In this document: piece by piece, positions 25,520 to 34,541 of the stretch
Numbering within the stretch: position 1 is the first letter of the stretch
Layout: each line of letters starts with the position of its first letter
DNA from: Verrucomicrobiota bacterium
Lineage (GTDB): Bacteria > Verrucomicrobiota > Verrucomicrobiae > Opitutales > CG1-02-43-26
DNA: 47,668 nucleotides
Reading direction: 5' to 3'
Assembly: GCA_013289195.1 (NCBI GenBank)
Contig: JABDAI010000005.1
Span: 1-47,668, forward strand
Notes under the pieces: generated by a model
What the model was told of the DNA's origin: nothing
The model's input: the letters and a program-made list of their open reading frames with translations, nothing else
Database searches by the model: none
Program-made: the position numbers and the translations under genes

Positions 25520-26071
25520 TTAATCTCGATGTCCAGAAGTAAGTAAATTAAGTAAAGCAGCAATACACATTAATACTATTATTAAAAATTTCCAACAAAA
25601 AGATGTATTATTAGATAATGGATTTTGAGTTGCTAAGAGTTTATTAGCGATTTTTAACTCTTCCTGTTCACTACTTGTTTTCTCAGTTATATTTTCCATC
25701 GTTGTTTGATATAGCTCAAGTAAAAACTTCATTTTGGCGATATTGGTTTCTTGATTTCTGCTCTCTATTTGACTGAGTAGACCCTCTAGCCCAGAATGTT
25801 TAGCGTAAATAGAAAGTTTATCTGTAAATAGCTCTTCATTTTTTTCGCTAAAAATATCATTGGCAATAGCATCGAACGATTGCATTAAAAATAAATATCT
25901 GTCGAATGCTTTTGCTACGCGCCCAGCCTCTACGACATCTTCCATTTTAAAATGATTACTTTTTAAAATTGCTTTAGCAAATTGAACATCTCTTCCAAAC
26001 AATTGATTATTTTCTTGTAGATTAAAAGGAAATTCTAAATTCCCTGTTATTTGTTTTCTTTGTGTATTCAT
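25520..26071 (-). CDS. Tail-anchored protein of unknown function
   Basis: A 183-residue protein without an N-terminal signal. Its only hydrophobic segment is at the C-terminus (159-177, CWKFLIIVLMCIAALLNLL), followed by TSGHRD. Residues 25-145 are predicted helical and charged, with an amphipathic N-terminal half (AKAILKSNHFKMEDVVEAGRVAKAFDRYL). This topology puts the bulk in the cytoplasm with a C-terminal membrane anchor. Some secreted effectors of intracellular bacteria look like this, but no secretion signal can be shown. The gene stands alone between two gene-free stretches. Unrecognised family. Confidence 0.7.
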   Translation of the reverse strand: MNTQRKQITGNLEFPFNLQENNQLFGRDVQFAKAILKSNHFKMEDVVEAGRVAKAFDRYLFLMQSFDAIANDIFSEKNEELFTDKLSIYAKHSGLEGLLSQIESRNQETNIAKMKFLLELYQTTMENITEKTSSEQEELKIANKLLATQNPLSNNTSFCWKFLIIVLMCIAALLNLLTSGHRD

Positions 26072-26265
26072 ATATTTTAATTATTTTTAAACGTAAATAT
26101 TGCTAGAAAATCATTAATTTGTCAATATTAAATTAATATTTAATTATAATAACTCGAATTCCCTTGCTTCATCCAATTTTTTGTAGACTTTTATTGACCT
26201 TTCCGAAGAATGTTTTATCCTGTATTCAGATAGAGCGCATGATTAATTGAAAATAACTGACATAC

Positions 26266-27306
26266 ATGACCAGTCGTGAAAGATTTTTAGCAGCTTGTAG
26301 ACAAAAAAAATTGCAGCGTCCTCCCATTTGGATCATGCGGCAGGCAGGTCGTTATCTTCCTGAATATCGAGTTCTTAAAGAAAAACATTCTTTTCTCGAA
26401 CTTGTCAAAACTCCGGAATTAGCCACAGAAGTCACTCTTCAACCGCTTAAACGATTCCCTTTAGATGCTGCAATTATTTTTAGTGATATTTTAATTATTC
26501 CAGAAGCTTTAGGACAATCTTATCATTTTAGAGAAGAAGGAGGAATTGGAATGGACTTTATTCTTGATAGTTCGGATAAAGTTAATGCTTTGGATAGTTC
26601 CAATATTCAAGAAAAATTGTCTTATCTAGGTAAAGCAATAAAACTCACTCGAAATGCGATTGGAATAGATAAAGCCTTGCTTGGATTTGGAGGAGCTCCG
26701 TGGACTCTTGCCACGTACATGGTTGAAGGTGGATCATCTAAAGATTTTACTAGAATAAAGTCTTTAGCCTATCAGCAACCTTTGCTATTCAATCAGTTAA
26801 TGGAAAAAGTAACTCATGCATTAATTGAACTTTTTAAGCTACAAATTGCGTCAGGTGCCGATGCAATTCAAATTTTTGATAGCTGGGGTAGTATCTGCTC
26901 TGGTATCGATTACTGGGAACATTCCTTAAGATGGATTAAAACTATCATCGATGCCTTACCCGAAGACTTTCCAATTATTTTGTTTGCAAAAGGAATGAGC
27001 CATCATGCGGAAAATTTATTGAAAACAGGTGCAAAGATTTTAAGTCTTGATTGGTCTGTCAATATGCAACAATTCGTAAATACTCTGCCTACTTCATGTG
27101 CAATTCAAGGAAATCTTGATCCAGTAATACTTAACACAACGCCTGATATTGTTCGTAGCAATGCTTTGAAACTTTTGGACCAAATGCAATCGTATCCAGG
27201 CTACATTTTTAATTTAGGTCATGGAATTTTACCTGAAGCAAAAATTGAGAATGTCGAAATGCTTATCGAAACTGTGTGCAATTATCCTTCAAAAGTAGAT
27301 GTCTAA
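26266..27306 (+). CDS. hemE: Uroporphyrinogen decarboxylase
   Basis: Converts uroporphyrinogen III to coproporphyrinogen III. The 346-residue length is normal. The N-terminal signature RPPIWIMRQAGRYLPEYR (18-35) and the second signature GFGGAPWTLATYMVEG are both present, and IFSDILIIPEALG is family-like. It is the first gene of the plus-strand heme cluster. Its stop overlaps the start of hemG by 8 bases (27299-27306), a mark of translational coupling. Start ATG at 26266. Confidence 0.96.
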   Translation: MTSRERFLAACRQKKLQRPPIWIMRQAGRYLPEYRVLKEKHSFLELVKTPELATEVTLQPLKRFPLDAAIIFSDILIIPEALGQSYHFREEGGIGMDFILDSSDKVNALDSSNIQEKLSYLGKAIKLTRNAIGIDKALLGFGGAPWTLATYMVEGGSSKDFTRIKSLAYQQPLLFNQLMEKVTHALIELFKLQIASGADAIQIFDSWGSICSGIDYWEHSLRWIKTIIDALPEDFPIILFAKGMSHHAENLLKTGAKILSLDWSVNMQQFVNTLPTSCAIQGNLDPVILNTTPDIVRSNALKLLDQMQSYPGYIFNLGHGILPEAKIENVEMLIETVCNYPSKVDV

Positions 27307-28642
27307 AATCGCTATTATAGGAGCAGGGATCACCGGTCTTTGTGCGACTTATGCCCTTAAAAAAAAGGGACATGCTGTAAGTCTTTTTGAAAAAAATGGA
27401 ATTGCCGGAGGAGTTATGGGAACGATTCATGCAGATAATCATTTTAATTATTTAATTGAGTTAGGGCCAAGTACTTTACAACTGAATGATATCCGAGTTT
27501 TGAATTTTCTGAATGAAATTGGTCTTGCTCCTGACATTATAGATAGTAATGCCAATGCCCGAAAACGTTACGTCGTTAAAAATGCCCAGTTACATTGCCT
27601 GCCGTATTCTTTTAAATCATTTATTAAAACTCCCTTGTTCTCATGTAAAGCAAAATGGAGACTTTTGAAGGAACCTTTTATTAAAAAAGGGAATTCTGTA
27701 GAATCTGTATCACAATTTATTAATCGGCGTCTAGGCCCTGAAATACTTGATTATGCAGTAAACCCATTTGTTTCAGGAATTTATGCAGGAGATCCGGATA
27801 AACTTTCTATACAGCATGCCTTCCCTCGCTTATTCGCTCTGGAGAGAGATTATGGTTCTTTATTTAAAGGGATGTTTAAAAAGAAGAATCCTTACAAAAT
27901 CAAGACACGTACAGTATCCTTCACTCATGGAATGGCACAATTGCCTTTGAGATTGGCCGAAATACTTAAAGAGTCTCTTTATTTGAATTCGAATATTAAA
28001 TCTATTTCTTATTTAAAGAACTCATGGGAAATAACTTGGTGTTCTAACGGGAAAACGCAAACTGAAATTTTCACAAAACTCGTTGTCACGATTTCCGCGG
28101 ATCAATTACCTACACTTCCCTTTGATGATCTTGTGTGGCAAGAGCTTTCTGATCTTAAAGATATTCAGTACGTCCCAATGGGAGTGCTTACGCAAGCTTT
28201 TCATAAAGGATCCATCAAACATCCTCTCGATGGATATGGAATGTTAATTCCTTCAAAAGAAAAATACGATATACTAGGTACTCTGTTTCCTTCATCAATT
28301 TTTCCTCAACATTACTCAAGTCAATTGCATATACTGCGAACATTTATTGGAGGATGTCGATTTCCAAATATTGGAAGCTTGGATAAAAAAGCTATTGAAG
28401 ACCTCGTCTTTAAAGAGCTTGCCCCACTCTTAGGCATAATAGAAAATCCTATTGACTCTCATGTGCATGTATGGAAATGCGCAATTCCACAATATAATCT
28501 TGGCTATGAAGAATTTTTTCGTACTATGGAAAATGCGCAGAATCGTTTTCCAGGGCTGTATATTATGGGCAATTATCGCAGCGGTATAAGTTTGCCTCAA
28601 TGCATACTGGCAGGTCTGAGCGCAGCCGAATCAGTGAATTAG
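27299..28642 (+). CDS. hemG: Protoporphyrinogen oxidase (HemY/HemG-type, FAD)
   Basis: An oxygen-dependent-type FAD oxidase that turns protoporphyrinogen IX, or coproporphyrinogen III in some bacteria, into the porphyrin. GAGITG (8-13) is the Rossmann start and FEKNGIAGG the second FAD motif. FVSGIYAGDPDKLSIQHAFPRL is characteristic of the HemY family. The C-terminus LYIMGNYRSGISLPQCILAG binds FAD. 447 residues, typical of HemY and unlike the short E. coli HemG. Its start overlaps hemE by 8 bp and hemH starts 15 bp after its stop. Confidence 0.92.
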   Translation: MSKIAIIGAGITGLCATYALKKKGHAVSLFEKNGIAGGVMGTIHADNHFNYLIELGPSTLQLNDIRVLNFLNEIGLAPDIIDSNANARKRYVVKNAQLHCLPYSFKSFIKTPLFSCKAKWRLLKEPFIKKGNSVESVSQFINRRLGPEILDYAVNPFVSGIYAGDPDKLSIQHAFPRLFALERDYGSLFKGMFKKKNPYKIKTRTVSFTHGMAQLPLRLAEILKESLYLNSNIKSISYLKNSWEITWCSNGKTQTEIFTKLVVTISADQLPTLPFDDLVWQELSDLKDIQYVPMGVLTQAFHKGSIKHPLDGYGMLIPSKEKYDILGTLFPSSIFPQHYSSQLHILRTFIGGCRFPNIGSLDKKAIEDLVFKELAPLLGIIENPIDSHVHVWKCAIPQYNLGYEEFFRTMENAQNRFPGLYIMGNYRSGISLPQCILAGLSAAESVN

Positions 28643-28656
28643 TTTTAAAAAAGTTT

Positions 28657-29670
28657 ATGTCTAAGAAAGCAGTTTTACTTATAAATTTAGGATCGCCCGA
28701 TTCAATTGAGGTTAAGGATGTTCGTAGGTACCTTAAACAGTTTTTAATGGATCCAAGAGTCATGGATTCGTCGCCTTTCATTCGCTGGTGGGTTGTCAAT
28801 TTTCTTATCCTTCCTTTTAGACCTAAGAAAACAGCAGAAGCTTATAAAAGAATATGGACTCATGAAGGTTCTCCATTAATCATTTATAGCAAAGATCTTC
28901 AAAATGCTCTTTCCGAAGTTACCAATATGGATGTAGAGCTTGCAATGAGCTATGGCCAACCCACTATTGCTGATGCTGTAAAACGTCTGAAGGAAAAAAA
29001 TATTGCGGAACTTCTTATTATTCCTCTTTTTCCTCATTATGCAATGTCGAGCTATGAAACAGCCCTTGTTGCTATTATGGAAGCGATTAGAAAAATGATG
29101 CCAAATCTTAAGACAGAAACGCTTCAACCCTTTTATCAAGATTTGGACTACATCGATGCCTTAGTAGAATCTTCAAAATCTTATCTTAATAAAGATTTTG
29201 ATCATCTATTATTTTCTTTTCATGGTCTTCCTGAAAGACATCTTAGAAAAAGCGATCCTTCTCATTCCCATTGCATGGTTACTCCAGATTGTTGTAATAC
29301 TTGCAATCCTGCTCATGCAACCTGTTACAAACATCAATGTTTACAGACGGTCAAACTATTTGCACAAAGAGCCAATCTTCCAGCGGAAAAATATTCCGTT
29401 TCCTTTCAATCTCGCCTAGGCCGAGACCCTTGGCTCCAACCTTACACTGATCATCAAATTTCACAATTTCCTGAAAAAGGAATTAAAAAATTACTTGTTA
29501 TATGTCCTGCCTTTGTGGCTGATTGTCTTGAAACCTTGGAGGAAATTGCCATGGCAGATAAAGAATCATTTATCGATGCGGGAGGAGTATCTTTTGAGCA
29601 AATTCCTTGTTTAAATATGCATCCTCGTTGGATAGAATTTTTAATGAATAAAGTTAAATTATGGACCTGA
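28657..29670 (+). CDS. hemH: Ferrochelatase with internal Cys-rich segment
   Basis: Inserts Fe2+ into porphyrin. Start chosen at ATG 28657 (MSKKAVLLINLGSPDS), 337 residues. An upstream in-frame ATG at 28600 lies inside hemG and adds 19 unfamily-like residues. FSFHGLPERH holds the catalytic His, and VCPAFVADCLETLEEI is the other conserved motif. Between them is a Cys-rich stretch, HCMVTPDCCNTCNPAHATCY, then KHQC. This resembles the internal Cys clusters that bind a [2Fe-2S] centre in some bacterial ferrochelatases, which is inference. The gene follows hemG by 15 bp and overlaps the hemX-like gene by 10 bp. Confidence 0.95.
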   Translation: MSKKAVLLINLGSPDSIEVKDVRRYLKQFLMDPRVMDSSPFIRWWVVNFLILPFRPKKTAEAYKRIWTHEGSPLIIYSKDLQNALSEVTNMDVELAMSYGQPTIADAVKRLKEKNIAELLIIPLFPHYAMSSYETALVAIMEAIRKMMPNLKTETLQPFYQDLDYIDALVESSKSYLNKDFDHLLFSFHGLPERHLRKSDPSHSHCMVTPDCCNTCNPAHATCYKHQCLQTVKLFAQRANLPAEKYSVSFQSRLGRDPWLQPYTDHQISQFPEKGIKKLLVICPAFVADCLETLEEIAMADKESFIDAGGVSFEQIPCLNMHPRWIEFLMNKVKLWT

Positions 29671-30470
29671 TCATTTATAACACAATACCTCTGCTTTGGG
29701 TATCAACAATTTTTTACTTCATCGCATTTATTTATGCATTGTTTCAATTTTTAAAAAGCTCAAATTATTCGAAACTTGCTTTTTATACCTTACTCAGTAC
29801 TGCTTTTATAATACAAGGAGTCGCTCTATACTACAGAGGAATGATTATGGGGTCTTTCCCTTTGACCAATACTCTGGAAATTTTCCAATTCATATCTTGG
29901 TCAACCATTTTTCTCATTATAATATTTCAAATAGCATTTAAGCTCCCTTTACTTTCTTTTTTTGGCGCGGGTTTTGTCAGTCTAATGAGTTTTTTTTCAC
30001 TGACATTTTATAAATTAGATTCCTATTTCTCCCATCCAAAACTTCTGACAAATCCTTGGATTGAATTTCATGCAGCTTTAGCAATTTTTGCTTATGCCGT
30101 TTTTGGTTTACTTGCTATCACTTCATTAATGTATTTATTCCAAGACTTTGGACTTTCACACAAACATTTTGGCCGTTTTTACACCCTTCTTCCTTCACTT
30201 CGTCAAATCAGTGAAATCAGTCAACGAATTCTTCTTATCGGTCTTGTTTCGCTCAGTGTGGCGATTATGATAGGAACCTTAATATGGTTTGAAGAAACAA
30301 GTATAGTCAGTATAGGAAAAATACTTTCCACTTACGGTCTTTTAATTTGTTATTTAACTCTTTATTTTTTAAAACGCAGAAAACAGTTAAAACTAAGAAC
30401 TTTTTCTTGGATTTCATTGATTTTATTTGTAATGGCTGTTTTCTCATTATGGCCAATTCAGTATAAGTGA
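29661..30470 (+). CDS. HemX/CcsA-like integral membrane protein
   Basis: A 269-residue protein with about eight membrane segments. EFHAALAIFAYAVFGL carries the His of the CcsA/HemX cytochrome c assembly family, and ALYYRGMIMGSFPLTNTLE fits HemX. The tryptophan-rich WWD heme-handling motif of true CcmC/CcsA is not visible. So I call it HemX-like, a family linked to control of HemA and heme levels, rather than a cytochrome c biogenesis protein. Its place between hemH and hemA supports that. It overlaps hemH by 10 bp, with the start at ATG 29661. Confidence 0.8.
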   Translation: MDLIIYNTIPLLWVSTIFYFIAFIYALFQFLKSSNYSKLAFYTLLSTAFIIQGVALYYRGMIMGSFPLTNTLEIFQFISWSTIFLIIIFQIAFKLPLLSFFGAGFVSLMSFFSLTFYKLDSYFSHPKLLTNPWIEFHAALAIFAYAVFGLLAITSLMYLFQDFGLSHKHFGRFYTLLPSLRQISEISQRILLIGLVSLSVAIMIGTLIWFEETSIVSIGKILSTYGLLICYLTLYFLKRRKQLKLRTFSWISLILFVMAVFSLWPIQYK

Positions 30471-30501
30471 TAATAAGATGTAAGTTAAGATAAATAAAGA
30501 A

Positions 30502-31602
30502 ATGAAAATTAAAGAAAATTATTCTTTGCTTATGTTTGGGTGCAGTCATAATTCTGCGCCACTGCATATTCGTGAATCTTTTTCAATATCAAATGAAACT
30601 GAATCTAGTCTTTATAATAATCTTTTACTCAATAAAAATATTTTAGAAGTCTTGATACTCAATACATGTAATCGAATAGAAATTTATGCAGTTGTTAATC
30701 CATTAATCAATAAAGAAGATATTATAGAAGCCTATTGCCACACACAAAAAAAGGCAAAAGAAGACTGCATTTCTTATTTTTCTATTATTCAAGATGAGCA
30801 AGTAATTAGGCATCTTTTTGAAGTGGCATCAGGAATAGATTCTCAGCTTATTGGGGAAACTGAAATTTTAGGCCAAGTCAAACTTTCGTATCAAAAAGCG
30901 CAAAAACATGGAGCTATAGGGAAAGTTCTCAATCGTATTATCCAAAAGAGTTTTCAAGCAGCTAAATGGGCCAGAACAAATACAGGCATCAGTAAAGGAC
31001 AGATTAGTATTGGGAGCATTGCCTGCGATTTGGGGTTACGCATTTTTGGCGACCTTTCTTCTACTCGTATCTTAATAATTGGCAGCGGTGAAATTGGGGA
31101 GAAAACTATTCATGCACTTAAGTTGCGAGGTGCAAAGGATTTGGCAATCACTAATCGAACTTACGAGCACGCCTGCGTACTTGCGCAGCAATTTTCAGCC
31201 ATAGCAATTCCTTACGAAGAGTTTCCTGAAAAAATCAATCTCTTCGATATTGTGATTTGTTCAACGAGTGCGCCTAATGTCATTTTATGTTCTGAGGTTG
31301 CCAAGAAGGCGATGGCACTTCGTCCTGAATTACCTCTTTTTTTAATCGATCTTTCTTTACCTAGAAATATTTGTTCCAAAACTGCAGAGATTTCAAATAT
31401 CTACCTTTACAATATCGATGACCTTGCTAAAATGGCAAATGAAAATCTGAAAGCTCGCCAAAGCGAAGTAGATATATGTCGTGCAACACTTGCTCATAAA
31501 GCCCAACAAATTTGGACTCATTTCAAAGATAATTATGATAAGCATGAGCCTATTTTTTCTGGTCAATCGACTGAAGCAATAGAATTATTGAAAATAGATT
31601 AA
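30502..31602 (+). CDS. hemA: Glutamyl-tRNA reductase, short C-terminus
   Basis: NADPH-dependent reduction of glutamyl-tRNA to glutamate-1-semialdehyde, the entry step of C5 heme synthesis. Visible: FGCSHNSAPLHIRESF, LNTCNRIEIYA with catalytic Cys56, SQLIGETEILGQVK, and NADPH-binding ILIIGSGEIGEKT. The DLSLPRNI motif is present. At 366 residues it is about 50 shorter than E. coli HemA. The C-terminal helical dimerisation domain is cut down, ending after a single long helix (EVDICRATLAHKAQQIWTHF). It ends the heme cluster hemE-hemG-hemH-hemX-hemA; hemB, hemC, hemD and hemL are not in the window. Confidence 0.94.
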   Translation: MKIKENYSLLMFGCSHNSAPLHIRESFSISNETESSLYNNLLLNKNILEVLILNTCNRIEIYAVVNPLINKEDIIEAYCHTQKKAKEDCISYFSIIQDEQVIRHLFEVASGIDSQLIGETEILGQVKLSYQKAQKHGAIGKVLNRIIQKSFQAAKWARTNTGISKGQISIGSIACDLGLRIFGDLSSTRILIIGSGEIGEKTIHALKLRGAKDLAITNRTYEHACVLAQQFSAIAIPYEEFPEKINLFDIVICSTSAPNVILCSEVAKKAMALRPELPLFLIDLSLPRNICSKTAEISNIYLYNIDDLAKMANENLKARQSEVDICRATLAHKAQQIWTHFKDNYDKHEPIFSGQSTEAIELLKID

Positions 31603-31618
31603 TTTTTTCAGGTAGTAT

Positions 31619-31864
31619 TCATTTTTTTACGCTAACGGATACAACATAATTAATACCATTAAAAGGAGGTTTGGTTGATTTCTCAAATAATACAGGTTCC
31701 ACATCTACATGTATAAGAATAGGAGATTCAGGTATTTGTCTATCAAAACCAAGTCGACTTTTTATTTTTTTGTTTAGGGGTATTAACATAATAATGAAAG
31801 GATTTTTTACTGAAGTCTTATTTACGATATAAATTTTGTTTCTACAAAGGTCAAGATTACTTTC
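31619..31864 (-). pseudogene. Fragment of an unknown gene
   Basis: On the minus strand an open frame runs from 31864 down to a TGA at 31619-31621. It includes DLCRNKIYIVNKTSVKNPF, then MLIPLNKKIKSRLGFDRQ, and ends INYVVSVSVKK. It looks like the C-terminal part of a real protein: Pro and Gly are spaced as in a folded domain and there are no low-complexity runs. The first ATG (31789) would give only 56 residues with no ribosome site. The same frame stays open for 25 codons upstream until TAA. It lies downstream of the terminator at 31877-31903. So it is probably a 5'-truncated, untranslated remnant. Confidence 0.45.
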
Positions 31865-31876
31865 TTATCAGAATGA

Positions 31877-31903
31877 AAAAGTCCTGCTTTGCACAGGACT
31901 TTT
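31877..31903 (-). terminator. Intrinsic terminator after the secreted paralogue pair
   Basis: Perfect 10-bp stem AAAAGTCCTG (31877-31886) and CAGGACTTTT (31894-31903), with 7-nt loop CTTTGCA. Read on the minus strand the stem runs into TTTTTC. It may also work for the opposite strand, ending hemA transcripts. Confidence 0.8.
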
Positions 31904-31940
31904 GTAGTAATTCTATTATAAAAAATAGACAAAGAAAGTC

Positions 31941-33050
31941 TTAAAGATCTTTCTTATCTTTTCCGTCTCCTAGAAGATTTTTATCACTTTTTTCCAAGTC
32001 AAGAATATCTAAGACTGAACTATCATTTTCACAGATTTGGAAAACTTTATCTTTGATGTTATCCGCGAGATATTCAAAGAGTTCATTGAAGGCTTTTTCG
32101 CAACCCAAGCTGTTTATTAACTGTGGAAGTCTACTTAAATCCTTTCCAGCTTCAGTTTCTTTTGCAAAGATTGCTACAATTAACTCAGGAGAGAGGTGTG
32201 GAAGAATATAATCGATTAAAGCTGGAGAAACATGCGATTTCTGTAAACTAGAAATAGAATCCCTAGTTTGAACCCAGTCAAATCCACTACTATAAAAAAT
32301 TTTTTTGATCTCAAGATTTCTTTCATTAACTATTCTACAATCTTTAGGCAAAAATACCGTATCTGGACGTCCATAAAGAAGTTCGATGAGAACTGTCTCA
32401 TCAAAAGTATTAAGGACTTTAGCAATTCTTTTACCTCTTGCTTTTAAGATATCTATTTCAGTTTTTTCAGTAGCACCGGAAAACAAATTTATTGCTTTTG
32501 CAGCAAGGCCTTTTTTGGTATTATACTTCATAAAGAAGTTAATATATTGCTGAACGCGTGCTGGAGGTGCTATATAATTTATAGCAGGATCTGCATCTAT
32601 AGAATCTTTATAACTCCAGTGAGGTATAGATTCACCACCAATGTCTTTAAAGAAAGACTTAAGTATTTCAGAAAAAACTGAAATGGGTAAGTTTTCTAAA
32701 ATCACTAAAGTAAGATCTAAACTATTTTGATTAGATAATACATCAATGGCTTTTTGATTATTATAATTTTTCAAAGAAAGGAAATAGCGAATGACCTCGT
32801 CTTTCCCTTGGCCTTCCAATAACTTCTTCATCAACGTAACTTGATTCTCTACGGATAGGAAAAAAGTTTTATGATTTTTCGGATAGGGCTTATAAGATTT
32901 CTCATCTTTAGGATCTCCTTCTTCAGAATCGACAATAGATGATTCGTCTGGATTTATTTTAGCAATAGCGCTATTATCTTGAGATTCTTCCGAAAAGATG
33001 AATTGTGAGAAAGAAAATAAGATAAGACTTAATAGTATTAATTTTTTCAT
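31941..33050 (-). CDS. Secreted helical-repeat protein, paralogue B
   Basis: A 369-residue exported protein with a clear signal peptide (MKKLILLSLILFSFSQFIFS, cut before EESQD) and a charged, disordered N-terminal linker. A long helical domain follows. Its segment MKKLLEGQGKDEVIRYFLSL..AIDVL..ENLPISVFSEIL..HWSYKDS lines up with the same region of the gene just upstream (33090-34304), so the two are paralogues. No enzymatic motif is seen. The C-terminus is Lys/Asp-rich. It follows its paralogue by 39 bp and ends at the terminator at 31877-31903, so the pair is probably one operon. The MgtE-N or FliG type of short helical repeats is a possible fold, not supported by a motif. Confidence 0.75.
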   Translation of the reverse strand: MKKLILLSLILFSFSQFIFSEESQDNSAIAKINPDESSIVDSEEGDPKDEKSYKPYPKNHKTFFLSVENQVTLMKKLLEGQGKDEVIRYFLSLKNYNNQKAIDVLSNQNSLDLTLVILENLPISVFSEILKSFFKDIGGESIPHWSYKDSIDADPAINYIAPPARVQQYINFFMKYNTKKGLAAKAINLFSGATEKTEIDILKARGKRIAKVLNTFDETVLIELLYGRPDTVFLPKDCRIVNERNLEIKKIFYSSGFDWVQTRDSISSLQKSHVSPALIDYILPHLSPELIVAIFAKETEAGKDLSRLPQLINSLGCEKAFNELFEYLADNIKDKVFQICENDSSVLDILDLEKSDKNLLGDGKDKKDL

Positions 33051-33089
33051 AGTATTATATTTATTTTTTTATTTAGTAATTTATTGTAA

Positions 33090-34304
33090 TTAAAGATCTT
33101 CTTTGGCTGTTTTATCATTGCTATTTGTTCCTTCAATAATAATTTTTCGATCTGCATTTTCATTTTTTTGATCTGTAATTTTTAAGACAGTCTCTTCTTC
33201 AAAAGAAGGAATAGCATGTAATATTATATCATCCGGAAGGAAGGCATGAACTTCTTCTGAGAAATTAAAAACAATTTCTTGTAGGACAGATTTATCAATC
33301 ATTTTTAAAATAGCTTGGAAGCGGTCTTGATTGACTTTAAATTCAGTTTCAAGAACAGCGACAAGATCTTTATTCGTGATCATGTTTTTTATATGCATAA
33401 AATTAAGCAAACCCGCAATGAAATCTGAAGGAAGATGGATGATCGTTTCTTCCTCACAGTAGCCCTTTGATTTTACAGCGCCAAAGCACGATTTATGTTT
33501 ATTACCCAATTTAACAGCAGCTTCTTCATCGGTATAGATTAAAAGAGAAGGAAGATCAGCGCTTGTTACGTGAGACAAAATATTTGCTATGGCAAAAGCA
33601 CGATGAGCAAACTCTTCTTTAGTTTTGCTATTATGGAATAAAATGAAAGTGATATATTGAAGTGTGACGCTTTCACCTTTAATTTCAGCATGGTCTACTT
33701 TTTTTGTTCCAAAATATTCCGATTGTAGTGTAAAAGTACCCCAGTGGGAAAGTGTTTTACCTTTGAAATCTTTACTGCGCATATCTACAAAGATTTTAGC
33801 AATAAATGCCCCAGGAGCATCCAAAAGGATCGTAAGACGATTATTAGGGTCTAGATCTTCAAGAATAGAAATAGCTAGATCATGATTTTTGCGTTCTAAT
33901 GATATAAAATAAGAAATAGCGGCTTTCTTTTGTTTGTTTTGAAAAAGTGTATTCAAGTGCTTTTTAAGCGTTGCATCTGAACCGATTAAATATTTCTCTG
34001 CAAAGAATTTGATTCCTAATGAGTCGTACAAATTGATTTCTTTCGTTTTATTGTCCTCATTGGCAACTTCTTTTTCATTTTTATCTTCAGCGTCTTCTGT
34101 GTTTTTATCTTCAATTTCTGAACTATCGCTTTCATTTGTTTTTGAAGTATAGCCTAGCTTTTGAGAGCCCCAACTTTTCCACGAATCTATATTCATCCAA
34201 TCGTCCCAATTTGCATGAGAGAAGAAAGGAATAAACGATAGTAGAATAACAGATAATATTGTTTTTACACTTTTATTTTTCATTTTGAATTTTATTAATT
34301 TCAT
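33090..34304 (-). CDS. Secreted helical-repeat protein, paralogue A
   Basis: A 404-residue protein with N-terminal signal (KSVKTILSVILLSFIPFFSHA, cleaved before NWDD). The mature part starts with WDDWMNIDSWKSWG and a strongly acidic linker of Glu/Asp/Asn/Lys (about 55-90). The helical domain (about 105-340) shares with its neighbour the pattern LKKHL..AISYFISLERKNHDLAISILEDL..ILLDAPGAFIAKIF..LSHWGTFT, then LQYITFILFHNSKTKEEFAHRAFAIAN. Two cysteines (CFGAVKSKGYC) could form a disulphide outside the cytoplasm. Unknown family. First gene of a two-gene set. Confidence 0.75.
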   Translation of the reverse strand: MKLIKFKMKNKSVKTILSVILLSFIPFFSHANWDDWMNIDSWKSWGSQKLGYTSKTNESDSSEIEDKNTEDAEDKNEKEVANEDNKTKEINLYDSLGIKFFAEKYLIGSDATLKKHLNTLFQNKQKKAAISYFISLERKNHDLAISILEDLDPNNRLTILLDAPGAFIAKIFVDMRSKDFKGKTLSHWGTFTLQSEYFGTKKVDHAEIKGESVTLQYITFILFHNSKTKEEFAHRAFAIANILSHVTSADLPSLLIYTDEEAAVKLGNKHKSCFGAVKSKGYCEEETIIHLPSDFIAGLLNFMHIKNMITNKDLVAVLETEFKVNQDRFQAILKMIDKSVLQEIVFNFSEEVHAFLPDDIILHAIPSFEEETVLKITDQKNENADRKIIIEGTNSNDKTAKEDL

Positions 34305-34541
34305 ATAGGTTAATTTAATATACAGTTTTGTGGAAACTATAAATAAAGCTAAGATCTAGGCCTAATGTTGGTTAAAAGTCAATATTTTTATCGAGAAATA
34401 AAACAAAATGATAAGAATTATTATTTACGTAGAGACTCAGTTTTCGTATGTATTTGGAAGTTTTTTAACTGAAAGCTGTTTTTACATTTGCGCTGAGGTG
34501 CTATTTAAATCAGAATGGACTTTTAAAATAAAAAAGCGCTT

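Noticed and set aside
28600..28656. Upstream start for hemH
   Set aside because: It lies within hemG and adds 19 residues unlike the family. ATG 28657 gives the normal N-terminus.
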